Part shown: positions 42,262-55,643 of the stretch, piece by piece
How the letters are laid out: every line of letters begins with the position of its first letter
Numbering within the stretch: the first letter of the stretch is position 1
Assembly (NCBI GenBank): GCA_014529385.2
Contig: CM043952.1
Coordinates: 53,774,119-53,838,118 of the forward strand
Reading direction: 5' to 3'
From: Adiantum capillus-veneris
Taxonomy: Eukaryota > Streptophyta > Polypodiopsida > Polypodiales > Pteridaceae
Length of the DNA: 64,000 nt
Translations under genes and position numbers: made by a program
Notes under the pieces: model-generated
Seen by the model: the letters and a program-made list of their open reading frames with translations, nothing else
Told to the model about the DNA's origin: nothing
Databases searched by the model: none

Positions 42262-43103
42262 TCTAGTCATGTCTAATCCCAGTACACCTCGGTCTAGAGG
42301 TGCACGGAGATCAAAACCACCGGGCTATAATCTTGTCTTTATTGTTCAATGCCTATATTTGTGGGTACAAGAAATCTACACACCCACGTCTACATGACAA
42401 TACATGTAGTGGAAAAAATCCCTTTGTCTCTTCTTTAGCTGTAGCAATTCACAGCAGCTTAACATCTCTTCACAACATCTCCTTTACACTTGTTCGAGGG
42501 ACATGCCCTAAAAGCTCTAATAGATAAGTACAGGTAGCATGTATAGGATTACACCAAGTGGCTGCATCCGTGGAGAGGAAGAGAGAGATCACCATTGGCC
42601 TAACTCTAAATTTAAACCGTAATCTTGAAGGTAAACTAGATCTAACCTTAAATCTAGCTTAGATCTAACCTGATTTTAAATCTAATATATATATAATCTT
42701 AAATCTAAATCTAACTTAAATCTAGATCTAGCATAAACCTAAATCTAATATAATCTTAAGTCTGAAATAACCCTAAATCTTACCCTAATCTTAAATATAA
42801 CATAAACCTAAATCTACTCTAATTTTAAACCTAACATAAACTTAAATCTAATCTAATCTTAACTCTAACCTAAACCTAAATGTAATCTAACCTAGATCAA
42901 ATTTAAATGTAATCTAACTTAAATCTTAACCTAATCTTAAATCTAACATAAACCTAAATCTAATCTAATCTTAAATCTAACATAATCTTAAGTCTAACCT
43001 AATTTTAAATCTAACTTAAACCTAAATGTAATCTAACTTAAATCTAACCTAGCCCAAAATCTTAATATAACATTTCATTTCATATTTTCTCTACTTTTTT
43101 AAT

Positions 43104-43163
<60 letters not shown>

Positions 43164-43253
43164 GTGTGTGAGTATGCATTCTTTGTTTATGCATGTGTGT
43201 ACATTCAATGTGTGTGTGTGTGTGTATGTGTTGTTTTTTTATGCATGTGTGTA

Positions 43254-43336
<83 letters not shown>

Positions 43337-43343
43337 AGGCACA

Positions 43344-43398
<55 letters not shown>

Positions 43399-43559
43399 TT
43401 TCTTTTGCACTCTTCCTTTGGGTGGAGAGGGTTGGTTCCTAGTGCTACAATACATGTAGCATCAGTTCCTAGTTCTCTCTCCCCAAAAAAATTTATGCAG
43501 GTTTTGGAATCGATATAGGTATCAGAATACGCGAGAAAATATGTGTCAGTATCAACATC
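42262..43559. other. Remnant of CACTA copy C or B 5' flank: AT-rich array and microsatellites
   Basis: It starts with a short open stretch ([19 protein letters not shown]) of uncertain meaning. About 42600-43070 is a degenerate array built on TAAATCTAA/CTAACCTAA units of 9-12 bp. Then (CT)n 43107-43161, (GT)n near 43207-43226, (CT)n 43257-43331, (GT)n 43347-43377 and (GA)n 43378-43399. No gene. Confidence 0.6.
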
Positions 43560-43813
43560 AAAATTAGTCGTGGGAATATGCGTCAATATGCTCACAAAAA
43601 TCAACGTCAAAATAACATCCTCCTTTCAGTGTTTATTTAAACATGTATGTCGATGCATATATCATTGCATATTTCAATGAGCAAAATACGGACTTGCATG
43701 CCAACGATATGATGCCGATGTTAATATCAACGCTTACACCAACGCTTTTTATTTTTTAAACAAACTTTTTACCATTGGTACGCACATCGATATCCACGTG
43801 ACGTGTTGTAGTG
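43560..43813. repeat. Right terminal region of CACTA copy C
   Basis: Ends TTGTAGTG at 43813. The preceding 250 bp hold units such as CGATATGATGCCGATG and CATATCGATATCC resembling the left end of copy C (10680-10860). TSD triplet ATC follows. Confidence 0.6.
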
Positions 43814-45228
43814 ATCAGGGCGTCCAATAGCAGCACCTAAACCAAAGCTCAAATCCTCACCGACTAAGAAGCACGGGAACTTCTAACACAAACTGATGCT
43901 CACCAGAGTGGGTCGAAAGCACTTCGACAAGATAAAGTAGGCCTTGCATCCCATCTAGTTGGCTGCAACAAAACCAAAGAGAAATGTCAAGAGTGTAAGC
44001 CCCCGAACTCCATAAGATTTGCTTGCTCTCCACTGCAAGTATCCCCCTTTGCATTGAGTCCAGTACTCCCAAGCTCCCTTCCCCCCCCTCCGTGTCGAAG
44101 TAGAGTCGATGTTCCTTGCATAGGACAGGAATCCCCCAAGGCACCTTGCATGCAAAAATTTAGGGTGTGGGTCGGCGGCACAAGGGAAAATAAGTTACCT
44201 AGCCAGGTCTTAGGTTGTATCTTATATCTATGTTAAAATAAGATGGTGTGTTGCCATGTGGTAGAAAATCCCTACAAGAGCTACAACTAGCTCCCCACCG
44301 CAGAGGTGGAAACCAATGAGTACTGCTTGGGTAGCACCGGCGTCGGGCTGCACGCAAGAATGGCTAGTGCTTGCATCAAGCAATGAGCAAGAAGACCACT
44401 ACCTCAATGCTCACAAATGGCTTGCCACGTGGGCATTGGCCTGCAAAACAGTGGGTGGCAAGCTTTCTTGAGGTAAGCTTTCTTCAATTGCGGGCATGTG
44501 CATGGTGGTCAAGAGCAAATCCCTGCAACCGAAGAGCTTAGATGATTCAAATTCCTCCAACTTCCTTTGCTCCGTTCAAGATCTCCTCAAGTGATTGATG
44601 CTCCCACCCACGGCTTGCAACACTCAAGCCTCTCAAGTTTTCTAAGGACTGCAGGTTAACACACCTTTCTCCATGTTGAAGTTTTTCTTATACGCGGCCG
44701 ATGAAGTCTACCACAACCCCGAGCACCATGATGATGGACAGCACTACGAAAAGTGGGCCAACATTCCCATCACCGCCATGGCCACTATCTGAGTTGCTCA
44801 ACTCGATGACGTGGAACCTATAGGCGAACGACGGCAAGTGCATCAAGTTATCCATGGCCGCTTTCCAAGTCTATTGATTGGTAAGCGGGCCCTGAGCCTG
44901 TGTTATAATAACCAACATCTAATTCTCCTAAATAATTTTCTCATGTTAAACTGATCATTTAATATGGGGAAGTGTCAGGGGAGAAAAGGCTAGAATATTG
45001 GTTAAGCTGGCAGACCGGCCACAGTAGGGATCCAAGGGGGGGGGCATCTACACAAGAGCAAGGTGCAGCAATGGGCTTTAAAGACCCTAAGGTTCAACCC
45101 ATTAATACTTCCAAATGCTAAGGTTCCAAAAATCAAAGGTTGTGTTCAATGGATGCTTTGTGTGTGTGCACAAAAGTCTTCATGAATCCTACAAACGAGG
45201 GGGCGAGCCTTGCAAGTAGCAGATGAGA

Positions 45229-45229
<1 letters not shown>
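43814..45229. other. Intergenic DNA, no gene recognised
   Basis: Mixed-composition sequence; minus-strand ORFs of 64-95 codons near 43857-44181 overlap in several frames and show no domain. No repeat structure noted except short CA/GT tracts at its end. Confidence 0.6.

Positions 45230-45296
<67 letters not shown>
45230..45296. repeat. (CA)n microsatellite
   Basis: More than 60 bases of CA dinucleotides at the left border of the first long direct repeat; a shorter tract (46571-46586) marks the second. Confidence 0.98.
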
Positions 45297-45297
<1 letters not shown>

Positions 45298-47353
45298 GCA
45301 AGCCTCCTTTATACATAAAGGGAATGAGGGACACATGTCAGCTCCCTAGCCCAGATGCCCACAAGGTGTACTCAAATCCTATTGGATGGCCATGGAGGTG
45401 GACCAATGAGAATTAGGCTAGAATAAACCTAGTTTAATAAATCTAAAAACACTTAATAAAAGAACCAATAATAATTAAGCTCTCTAGAAGACTATTGGAT
45501 AGTCTCCCAAGGGGTCCAATGAGCATTCAGCAGCCCAATGGCTTGCCTGATTCCTATTCGCCAGGAGACAAAGGGGTCCAATGAGAGTTTAGTTGCATTA
45601 CTGAATTACCTAAAGCTCTCACAAAAGGGTAAAGGGGGACACAAGTCATAAGACTATCACTTATGCTGCTTAAATTTCATTGGCTAAGCCTGGCATGGGC
45701 CAATGGGGTGCCTGCATGAGTAAAATGGAAGAGGGGTCGACCCCAAGAGAGAGAGAGGACTGAATTTTCAAAGAAATTATCTTACACACTCACAGACAAG
45801 CTCATGTGTGAAGCAAGAAGACTCTCTCCTTCCTTCTCGAGCTTTAATGGAAAGCTTATCACCTACTCCAAGCTTGTCAGAAGGGAGGCCTACACCAACA
45901 ACTCTTGGCTTTGTGATGCAAATCCAACCAAGAGCCAAGTTTCAATGCGTGCCCATCTCCTCTACCATGCTAATTACTAAGCTATGTATGCTAATATGAG
46001 TTATTAAGTGAGGAGATGTACATCTTTCTCGGAAGACTACTCCTTCTTCCTCTCAATCTACTCTCCTACCCCACTAGCTCTCACCATCTTCGAAGGTGTG
46101 TGAGGTCTTGGGTCTGAGACCGTGAGGGAATTGATGTTGTGTTTTAAAAGTGTTTTGCTTGGTGCTTGAATCTTCCATCCTCATTGCACTAGCTAGTATT
46201 GAAGGAACACAAAGAATTTTATTGTAAAATGTCTCTCTTGATGGGAGAAACCTATAATACAAAGCCTTTTGGAGGGGGGACCGGCTCCATGTAAATCCGG
46301 TCCTCAATTGTTGTCAATAGCTTAATTTCTCTCTCTTTTGAAGTATTGTTCATGCCTATCTAACTAGATGTTATGCTTTTTGTTGCTCTCTCCACCCAAG
46401 CACTCTTGTTATGCTCATTAGGAATCTATTCTAATGAAATGCTCACTATGTTCATGCTAATTTCCGCTACACACAAGTTACTAGGCCATTTAAATGTTAC
46501 CTTGGTATCAGAGCACAAGGTTTCTATTTTCTTGCTCAAGAAGGGAGGTCCTCGAGCTAGCTATAAAGAGAAACACACACACACACACTCACAAGCCTCC
46601 TTTACACAAAGGGAATGAGGGACACATGTCAGCTCCCTAGCCCAGATGCCCACAAGGTCTACTCAAATCCTATTGGATGGCCATGGAGGTGGACCAATGA
46701 GAATTAGGCTACAATAAATCTAGTTTAATTAATCTTAAAACACTTAATAGAAGAACCAATAAGAATTAAGCTCTCTAGAAGAGACTATTGGACAGTCTCC
46801 AAAGGGGTCCAATGAGCATTCAGCAGCCCAATGGCTTGCCTGATTCCTATTGGCCAGGAAACAAAGCGGTCCAATGAGATTTTTAGTTGCATTACTTAAT
46901 TACCTAAAGCTCTCACAAAAGGGGAAAGGGGGATACATGTCAGAAGGCTATCACTTATGCTGCTTAAATTTCATTGGCTAAGACTGGCATGGGCCAATGG
47001 GGTGCCTGCATGAGTAAAATGGAAGAGGGGTCGACCAAGAGAGAGAGGGGGCTGAATTTTCAAAGGCATTATCTCACACACTCACACACAAGCTCATGTG
47101 TGAAGCAAGAAGACTCTCTCTCTCCTTCTCAAGCTTTAACGGAAAGCTTTTCATCTACTCCAAGCTTGTGAGAAGGGAGGCCTACACCAACAGGGAATTG
47201 ATGTTGTGTTTTATAAGTGTTTTGCTTAATGGTTGAAGCTTTCGTCTTCATTGCACTAGCTAGTATTGAAGGAACACAAAAAAAATTATTGTAAAATGTC
47301 TCTCTTGATGGGAGAAACCTATAATACCAAGCCTTTTGGAGGGGGGACCGGGT
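45230..47353 (+). mobile_element. Derelict LTR-like element: two long direct repeats around a PBS/PPT
   Basis: Direct repeats of about 1 kb start after (CA)n tracts: 45290-46282 and 46585-47353 (both with GCAAGCCTCCTTTA-like starts, GGCCATGGAGGTGGACCAAT, and GATGGGAGAAACCTATAAT near the end). Copy 1 continues to about 46500, followed by TGGTATCAGAGC (46503-46514, initiator tRNA-Met type PBS) and AAGAAGGGAGG (46538-46548, PPT-like) before copy 2. That is an LTR-PBS-PPT-LTR layout with about 50 bp internal. Copy 2 lacks about 240 bp found at 45899-46128 in copy 1 and is cut at 47353 by the gypsy element. Confidence 0.6.
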
Positions 47354-47919
47354 TGTTAACCCTCATGGCTCACGGACACCATATCACTTACGACGGACGT
47401 TGTATTATTTACTTGGTAGAGTCAGGTACCGGGCTTGTCGGTCCAATAGGAAAAGGGTAAGAGTGATCACCGATGAGAGGCGCACTCTAACTGGAACATT
47501 CAAGGGATTAGTTCGCTAAGCATGGGCGCCCAAGTGTAAATGGGGCGAGCTCATATAAAAGTCAACTAAACCTAAAATTCACTCATTCTCTCATTTGTGC
47601 AATTGAAGAGTGCTCTTGCTCCATCTCCATCTTCTTCTTCTTCTTCTCCTTCTATGTGTGTGTATGTGTGATAGAGAGAGAGAGTGTGTGTGCGATCGAG
47701 CATTGTGACGGTACGACGGTAGCGAGGCGGTTGAGCGCGGCATAGCGGCGTCTCCCTCTTCTTCGCGACGAGGAATCCTCCACGACATGAAGCGTAGAGC
47801 GGTGAGTGACACATCAACGCCATCTTTGAGCTTACTAGTTGTCTTCTTGGAGCCATTTGTGGCTCGCACACGGTGTATCGACAAGTTCCTTGCATTGACA
47901 CGTGCGACATACGCGCACA
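47354..47919 (+). repeat. Gypsy 5' LTR with TATA box
   Basis: About 566 bp, TG at 47354 and CA at 47918-47919. TATAAAA at 47554-47560 is the probable promoter. CGGGT precedes it as the potential target pentamer. Contains CTT/TTC-rich and (GT)n sections. Confidence 0.7.
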
Positions 47920-47923
47920 TTCT

Positions 47924-47940
47924 TGGCGCCGCTGTCGGGG
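47924..47940 (+). other. Gypsy primer-binding site, tRNA-Asp type
   Basis: TGGCGCCGCTGTCGGGG, one or two bases from the TGGCGCCGTTGCCGGGG site used by many plant gypsy elements and complementary to the 3' end of tRNA-Asp. Confidence 0.8.
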
Positions 47941-48677
47941 AATGCCATACACTAAGCATGAATGGCACTCTGTGCTTCTTTTGTGGTGCAATTTCAATTG
48001 TAGGAAAGGTAAGGAAGGAGGGTGTGTGTGTTGAGAAGAAGGATTTTGTGTTACTACTGTGTATTTTTTTTTGTTAATGGAGTTTTCAAAGGTACTATGT
48101 TTTTTCTTTGTGTAAGGTGTTAATATTAAGGTTGTTAGTTCTGTGTACTGTGATGTACAGTAAGTAGGAAGTAGATCTGTGAGAGCTAATAGAGTGTGTT
48201 AGTGTGTAACAATAGGTGTATTAGTTGGAAGTAGGTAGGTAGAGTGTGTGTGTGCTCTTGCGCAAGCCGCAGCGACCTTATCCTTTTTATTAAAAAAATT
48301 AAAAAAAAATTAAAAAAATTATAAAAAATTTAAAGGTAGGACCGGGATCGGGAATATCTCCCAGAACCAAGCCCAGACCCAAGCCCAAGCTCACGCTCAG
48401 GCTTAGGCATCTATCGCCCTTTAAAATTACGAATTTTAACTTCACACTTAGCTAAAAATCGACTTTTTTGAGGACCAACGGAGCTTCAGGTGACCGAACG
48501 TTGTGCTGTAAAGCACACCTCGACCCTCTAAGTGATACACTTGTTTTGAGCTATCACACACTTTAATCAAAAAAATCGATCATTAAAAAATATTAAAAAC
48601 GTAAAAAACACGAGTGAAAACGGACGCTTAAAAAAGTAAGCGGTTAACCTTCGAGGTTATTCGCTGACCCTTGTAGG
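47941..48677 (+). other. Gypsy untranslated leader
   Basis: Between PBS and gag; A/T-homopolymer-rich around 48280-48330. No gene; small ORFs here lack domains. Confidence 0.7.
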
Positions 48678-51600
48678 GTGTCAAAGGCACATGCATCTGC
48701 GCTCTGGTCGTGTGCTAGAGACGGAGCAACTAGAGAGAATTTGATTTACGTGAGTTCTCAATATCCACCTACTTTAGGTTCCGGGCCCTCGGCGGGGACC
48801 CAAGGTAGTACAAACCAAGACCCGAATATAGCGGCTAGTGACTCTTCCTCTGACTGCGACATCATGGAGGGTTTCCCAATGCCTAATCCCGATAGCTCAA
48901 GCCAAGACATGCATGCCATGGGTCCATGGTCCGGTCCGAGCATGCTTAGCCGCTTGAAGGAAACCTTTAGTAGAGCCACTCGCTCCGAACATGGAGCTAA
49001 TGATGTAAATGAGGGGGGTGAGGAAGTAAATTCTCCATTCATGACCAACGTAGAGCCTATGCTCTTAGAGAATGTGCACATGAATACTTCATTCACTGCA
49101 CCTCCTGACTCTTCAGAACTATTTTCCTCCGAGGTCATATTACCCGATGGTAGAAGCCTTGCCAAATTGCAAGAGGTTGAGCGATATATCATTGCAGCGA
49201 GGGAAAAGGAATTTGAGAGCTTACGCAAGGCGGAGCAACGAAGAGAGTTAAAAGCAAAATCCCCTATGTCACTATCCTTGCTAAGAGAGCAATTGAGTGC
49301 TCCTGACTTAGCAACCGCTAAGGACCAACCCCTAGAAAGCAACATTGCATCTAGCTCAAAGGACACCCCTAGCACCTCAATCCTAGATGGAGCTTTCTTG
49401 AATGAGAACTGGGAGTACGAACTACAAACTAAAACTCTGGCCGACCTATACACAGGTCACACCTATCACGTGGGTTGGTTAGATGTCCTACAATCCACAA
49501 TGGGCGCTACTAGTGTGGAGGATCAACAACAAAGAGTTTGTGAGGTCATCCATAGGGTCATTGAGTTAGCAAGACAGAACAAGGGGATCAACATGCCTTC
49601 AACAGGTCTCATGAGATTCTTGGATACAGGAAAGGCTAAACAACCGACCTTATCGCAAATGGAGACTCCCTCGGTAAGTCCGATGGATCCTACATATGTT
49701 GTTTCTCCAGGGGTCTCAGTGCAATCTGCGCCCACAAGTGATAGCTTCACCTTTCCAAGTCTAGCTCATCTTTCCCTTGATGACACCATGGCTACCATGC
49801 CTACCCCAATGATGGGCATGCCAAGAAACACGCCATGGACCTCATTTGTTAGTAAAGCACGGCTACATGGTATCTCAATGTCTGCAACAGTACCTACAAG
49901 TGTGTACCAATCGTATACACCCATGGGTCCTCGTACTCATGTAGTCCCTACCCCTCCCATTGTTTCAACAACCTATGCTCCATGACCACAACACCCAAGT
50001 TCTTATTTCCATGGGACTATACCGGCTAGCATTAGCATGTCACATCCGACGTCTACTATGCCTAGAGCCACACAGATGAACTTTGGGCCACCACATGGCA
50101 CAACATTGTACCCAACGTGGAACCCAAGGGCTTCTTATGCGCCAAGCCCAATGCCAATACCTACTCCACATGTAGTCTCTGGAGCACCTTCACCCACGGT
50201 GCCTGCTCACTTAGGTGACTTGGAAACATTTTCTCAAGCTATTGGTCGATCTATTGCTGAGAATATGTGTAACACACCTGATAGAGAGCCTAGAAGTAAG
50301 GCAGTACAAATAGCCAAGCTCACACAAAAATTTAGTGGAGATGGGGATGTGAGAAAGCATATCGAAGTGTTTGAACAAATATGTGATTCTCTAGGAGAAC
50401 ACAATGACCTGCATAAGAGTAATGCTTTAAGCATAACCTTAAGTGGGAAGGCAGGGGATTGGTATAGAACCCTAAGGGTGGAAGAAAAAACTTTACCCTA
50501 CTCTTAGGAGACTGTTCTTGAAAGAATACATACAAGAGGGAGTGCTTTGGGGTGTAGCCTCTCAGCTCCAGAAAGCCCAACAAGAGGAAGGAGAGTCGGT
50601 GAGAGACTTTATAAGTCGCTTGAAGCATTTGAATTCTCGTTGTAATCCAAATGAGCGCTTCAACAATAACCAATTGCTTGATAGATTCATTAGGGGGTTA
50701 CGACATGAGGATATCTACAATGGCCTAGTCATTAGAGGTATCACCACTTGGGAAGCAGTCACCACCAATGCGATCCAATTGGAGGATAATTTAATGATTC
50801 AAGGAGAAAGAGTGTCTGTTGAGCCTAATCTATTAGCTCGCAAGCATCAGAGCATCAACCAATGACCCTAAAACCTATTTCTAAGGAGCCAAAGATATCT
50901 AAGATGACTTTAGCAGATCTCACCAAGGCTATTCAAGAGAGTCTTAGGGATAATCGTGCTCCGCAAAACAATCATATGTATCCAAGAAGGGAGCAACAAT
51001 GGTGCTCAGTATACTATGGACCGCATAGTACCAGTGAATGCCCTACTTTTAGAGTAAAATTCAATGGGAATTGCAATGCCTGTGGAAGGTATGTTCATCA
51101 AGCTAAGGATTGCATAGTATTTAAGTGCACGATGGCCAATAGACCAACCTTAGCATGGACACACACCTTGAGTGCCTGCATTGATGCCAGCCCCACCTCT
51201 TGAACAAACAGCACGACACATGGTCCCTAGGGCCCAAAATGTTGTTCAAACAACACCCTTACCACCTCCAGTGCTAGGACCGCAACCACCACATCCGAGA
51301 ATCACTTCTATGAATCAAGTGGGTTGTGAGTCATCTATTTCTTGTTTGGAAGGCTGTGAGGAAGATATAGACCCTAATATTGCCTATGGGATGGATGTGC
51401 TTGAAGAAAGTCCACAATACTACATGGAGGACTATTGGGGACAAGTCAAACCTGTATATCAAGTAGCTGCTCTTGCGGCAAGAGGCCAAAATATCAATTA
51501 CATTGCTAAGAGACCACCTCTTCAATGCTATGAGTGTGGAGGTCCACATCATGTAGCCGAGTGTCCTATTAGGCTACAAAACAACGCCACACTAATGCAA

Positions 51601-52218
51601 ACCAATCAAGCGAGCACATCTACAATGCCGATACTCATGTGTAATCAATATGGCATAGATCATTTGATTGCCCAATGTCCAAATAATCCAAATGCACCGA
51701 AGATCATGCCATTAAACTTGATTAGAGTTACCGAGGAGCCATCACAAAATACACCTCTGGTACCAATAAATGTACTCACACGATCGATGCTCCAAAAACA
51801 AAATTATATTCTTGAGGAAAGAGACACGGCATCAATTGCCCAATCTCAAAAAAATAAGAAAACACGAAGAAAGAGATTGCAAAAAGCAGCAAAGTCAGAC
51901 CTCAGTTCAAAGACCAACATAGGGACTGGTGACGACCCCGTATATATGAATGACACTGAAGAGGATTCTGATTCAAGTGAAACCATGGAGACCAAAACAA
52001 CCACTAAGATAGAAACCAACAAGGAAGATCTTCATGAGCCACAATGGCAGGGATCCAAGAAGAAGATAGGAGCTTATCCAAGCCCTACAAAGGAGATCGA
52101 GCGAGTCAAGCAATCAAGGAGTTTGGTAGAAGGTACCCAAAGGGATCTAGAACTAGCACCTAGGCAGATCCAGATTATAGACACCAACAACAACCTCACC
52201 AAGTCCATAGACCCTTAG
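48678..52218 (+). pseudogene. Gypsy gag polyprotein with several zinc knuckles
   Basis: A long Ser/Pro/Thr-rich N-terminal part (48678-50220) leads to a Retrotrans_gag core: KLTQKFSGDGDVRKHIEVFE, LSGKAGDWYRTL, then, after a frameshift near 50510, GESVRDFISRLKHLNSRC and DRFIRGLRHEDIY. Zinc knuckles: CNACGRYVHQAKDC (about 51085-51126) and CYECGGPHHVAEC (about 51525-51563), with a degenerate third (CNQYGIDHLIAQC). A Lys/Glu-rich tail ends at 52216. TGA at 49983 and frame changes near 50510, 50860 and 51170 break it. Structural capsid/nucleocapsid role. Confidence 0.85.
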
Positions 52219-52528
52219 CCATACCTAGTGTCATCCAAGAATAAAGTGACTTAAAGTCATGGGAAAGTGGGCGTACTCACTTTTGATGGAAAGAATGTTT
52301 ACAGAGGGACTACTTGATCCTATCGAATAAATGGAGATCCCATCTTCCCCACGTCAAGGGACTGAAGTCCAAAAGGTGCCGTTAAACATTGCCAAATTGA
52401 TGGATTTCATGTCTTCAGAAGTTAGAACCACCATCATGTCCAAACTATATAAAGACCCTTAGCTAGTCTCAGCTCTTCGAGCCTTCCTCAATGGAGAACT
52501 GAAGTTTGGGCTACCACAATTTTCCCAG

Positions 52529-53068
52529 ATGGATGGAGCTGGGGAGATGCCAATAGAGGAGGAACACTTAGATCCACAACCCAACCTAGATGAGAACCTT
52601 GTTATAGAAATACCTTTTAACAAGTTGGGACAATACTTTGAGGGTGATGAATCCAATGCGACCATACCAATCACTACTAAAGGATTAATTGTGAAGGGAA
52701 TCCTTGATGGTGGCGCTGGGGTTAGCATTGTGACTAAGAATTGCTGGGAAACTATGGGAAGACCTCACCTTGCAACCACAACCATAGCAGTGAAGATGGC
52801 TAATGGGTCTATTGTTAAACCTATTGGGATGCTAGAAGATCTCAAGATCAAGGTCTTTGGACATAAAATAAGGATTACCTTCATTGTTATGGATTTCTCC
52901 AAACACACTATGGCATCGGAGATGATCTTAGGGCGTCCTTTCATGACGGAAGCAAAAATGGTGCATGACCGGTCTAAAAACCATGTCTACTTGCAATTCC
53001 AAGATTCTGTCATTCGAGTCAATCTTGTGACTGGTCGAGCACATCCTCGGAAACAGGTTTATAATTGA
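52529..53068 (+). pseudogene. Gypsy retropepsin-like protease
   Basis: GLIVKGILDGGAGVSIVTK holds the active-site D-[GT]-G-A motif (here DGGA), followed by VKMANGS, FIVMDF and MILGRPFM, the usual second half (ILGRPF). It lies between gag and RT in frame 2. Cleaves the polyprotein in a live element. A linker of unknown role (53103-53564, acidic, Ser/Asp-rich end) follows in another frame. Confidence 0.85.
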
Positions 53069-53873
53069 TCATAGATCTGACACCACAATTCACTCGACCC
53101 CATTGCAGTATTGTTACATGTGTAAAGCGGACACTGATGTTGGGGAAGATTCTCCTTATATGGATGTACTACCTGGGATGACTGAGTCGGACAATGTGGA
53201 TTGGGTCCACCTAGCAGCAACCATAGACACTTGGGGAAATAGGGGGACGACCTGGGTAACACCTGAGGGGGATGAAATGCCACCACTTGTACCCTTAAAC
53301 ATGCTAGAAGCAATGTATATAGCTTTTGATAACCTACAAGATGAAGGTTTGACTGGCATTGGAACCAGTAGCGCCTCGCAAGACTATAGCCCACACGATT
53401 TGGGGTCAGAATCATCAATTGAAATTGACTCTGAGGATGAAGAATCTGAGTTAAATCTTGGTGCAAATGTGGGGACAAACCATTCAGGGCCCAGTGGTAA
53501 CCTAGATGATAATCTATCCAAGGGAGCAGAAGACACAAGTAGTGATTCATCTAGTGACTCTTGACTAGAGATCGGCCGTAATCAAGAATTAAACAAGAAG
53601 AGTAAGAGATATAAGAGGCGACGATATCGAGCAAATGTGCGTGCTAGAATAAATCAAAAGAAATCTACCGCAGAATGGCTTAATTATATAGGGGCATGTG
53701 ATGCTCATCGAAAGTTGGTAGATAACTAGGGTGAATACCTTCAAAGCGTTATGTGGTGTAGTCCACAACCCATTGACAACGCACAACTAGAGGCTACAGA
53801 GAAGCCAAAGTTGAGCTGTACTGTAAGGAGACGACAAAATCGAGAGTTAGCTCAACAATAAAAGGAATCGGAA

Positions 53874-55643
53874 GTGCAATCACAGTCCACAAAGCAACAG
53901 GACCCCACAGACTTACACCCTGCACCTGAACATTTCAAATCCTATACCACAGAGGAACGTAAGGTTGTGTATACAAAGGCTCAAACAAAACCTATCGATG
54001 GGAGCAATGGAGTCTATGATGGTCCAGCGATAGTTAAGGAAATAGAGTTAGCAGACCCAGGAGAAGAGTCCAAACCTGTTTTCATTGCCCAAGATCTGAC
54101 AGAGACTGAGGAGTGTGTACTTAAAGAAATTCTCAAGGAATTCAGTGGTATATTTTCCTGGACATATCATGATATGAAAGGTGTTCCACCTTCCGTGGTG
54201 CAACACACAATCCACATGAATAGCATGGCTAAACCAGTTCAGCAATGACCCTACCCAACGAATCCTAAATATGAAAAAATCATTCAAGAAGAGATTGAAA
54301 AGATTGTGGAATGCGGATTCATATACCCTATTGAGCACTCAGAATGGGTGTCTCCAATAGTGATTGCCATGCCAAAGAAGAATGGGAAACTCAAAGTGTG
54401 CGTGGATCTCAAGAAGGTCAATGCCGCCACTAGGAGGGACCATTACCCATTTCCATATTCAGAACATGTGCTTGAAAGAGTTGCAGGGAAGGAAGCTTAT
54501 AGCTTTTTACATGGGTACTCTGGCTACAATCAAATCACAATTGTGCTGGAGGACCAAGCTAAAATAGCCTTTATAACCGAATTTGGAGTATTCGCATTTC
54601 GTGTTATGGCTTTTGGCTTAACCAATGCCCCTGCTACCTTTCAAAGATTAATAAACACTGCTTTTAGGGAATATTTGAGGGAGTTTTGTGAAGCTTTCTT
54701 AGATGACCTTTGTGTTTATTCCTCTTGGAAAGAACATATATCATGCTTACGAAAAGTGTTTGAGAAGTGTAGATTGTATCGCATCTCCTTAAAACCTTTC
54801 AAATGCCAATTTTGGGTTAAACATGGAGTCATTTTAGGGCATATAGTGTCCAAAAATGGGATTTCCACAGATGAGAGCAAAATTAAAGCCATTGCTGAAT
54901 TGCCACCACCTACAAACTATAAAGGAGTTCAAAGGTTCATGGGCCATGTTGGTTATTACCGACGGTTTATTTTAAAATTTGTCGAGATAGCTCGTCCTTT
55001 GTACAAGCTTCTTATTGAGTTCCAATGGACTGCGAAGTGTGACCATGCTTATGAGTCATTGAAAAAGACCTTGACTAGCGCTCCTATTCTATGAGTGCCT
55101 GATTGGAATGTAATTTTCCATGTGCATATTGATGCATCAAACTTTGCTATTGGGTGTGTTCTAGCTCAACCAGGAGAACATAAACTGGACTACCCCATTA
55201 GCTTTGCAAGTCGTCAATTGAATGATGCCGAGAGAAACTACACCACTACAGAGCGAGAAGGTTTAGGTATGATTTATGCAGTGAAGAAATTTCGCTACTA
55301 CCTTCTGGCCAACAAGTTTGTGTTCTATGTTGATCATCAAGCCTTGTTGTATCTAGTAAATAAACCTTGTTCCACGGGAAGAATTACACGATGGTTGTTA
55401 ATTCTCCTTGAGTTTGATTTTACCGTTGTGGTGAGACCTGGTAAAAGACATGTCATGGCGGATCATTTGTCTCGCATACCCAATGGTGAAGCCCCTGCGA
55501 GAGTCGATGATGAGTTGCTTGATACTTCTCTATTCCTAGTCGAAACCATACCTGAATGGAGTGAGAAGATTGTGAACTTTCTAGTTAATGGTTTTCCACC
55601 CAAAGAGCTTCGTAAAGACGTAGCTCAAAAACTGTTAAAATAA
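53874..55643 (+). pseudogene. Gypsy reverse transcriptase and RNase H
   Basis: A pre-RT region, then RT blocks: ECGFIYPIEHSEWVSPIV, KVCVDLKKVNAATRRDHYP, AFGLTNAPATFQRL, FLDDLCVYS (catalytic xxDD intact), then the connection RRFILKFVEIARPLYKL; RNase H with HIDASNFAIGCVLAQ and TTTEREGLGMIYAVKKFR, ending DHLSRI. In-frame stops TGA at 54246 and TGA at 55092, TAA at 55641. RNA-dependent DNA synthesis in live copies. Confidence 0.92.

Noticed and set aside
42600-43070. Interstitial telomere block
   Set aside because: The unit is TAAATCTAA-like rather than CCCTAAA/TTTAGGG, with no run of perfect telomeric copies.
43162-43610. ORFs rich in Cys-Val and Leu-Ser near 43.2-43.6 kb
   Set aside because: Products of (GT)n and (CT)n tracts; no conserved features.
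47572-47997. 141-codon minus-strand ORF overlapping the gypsy LTR end and PBS
   Set aside because: Lies across the LTR/PBS junction and has Arg-Arg and His-Thr runs from microsatellites; no domain.
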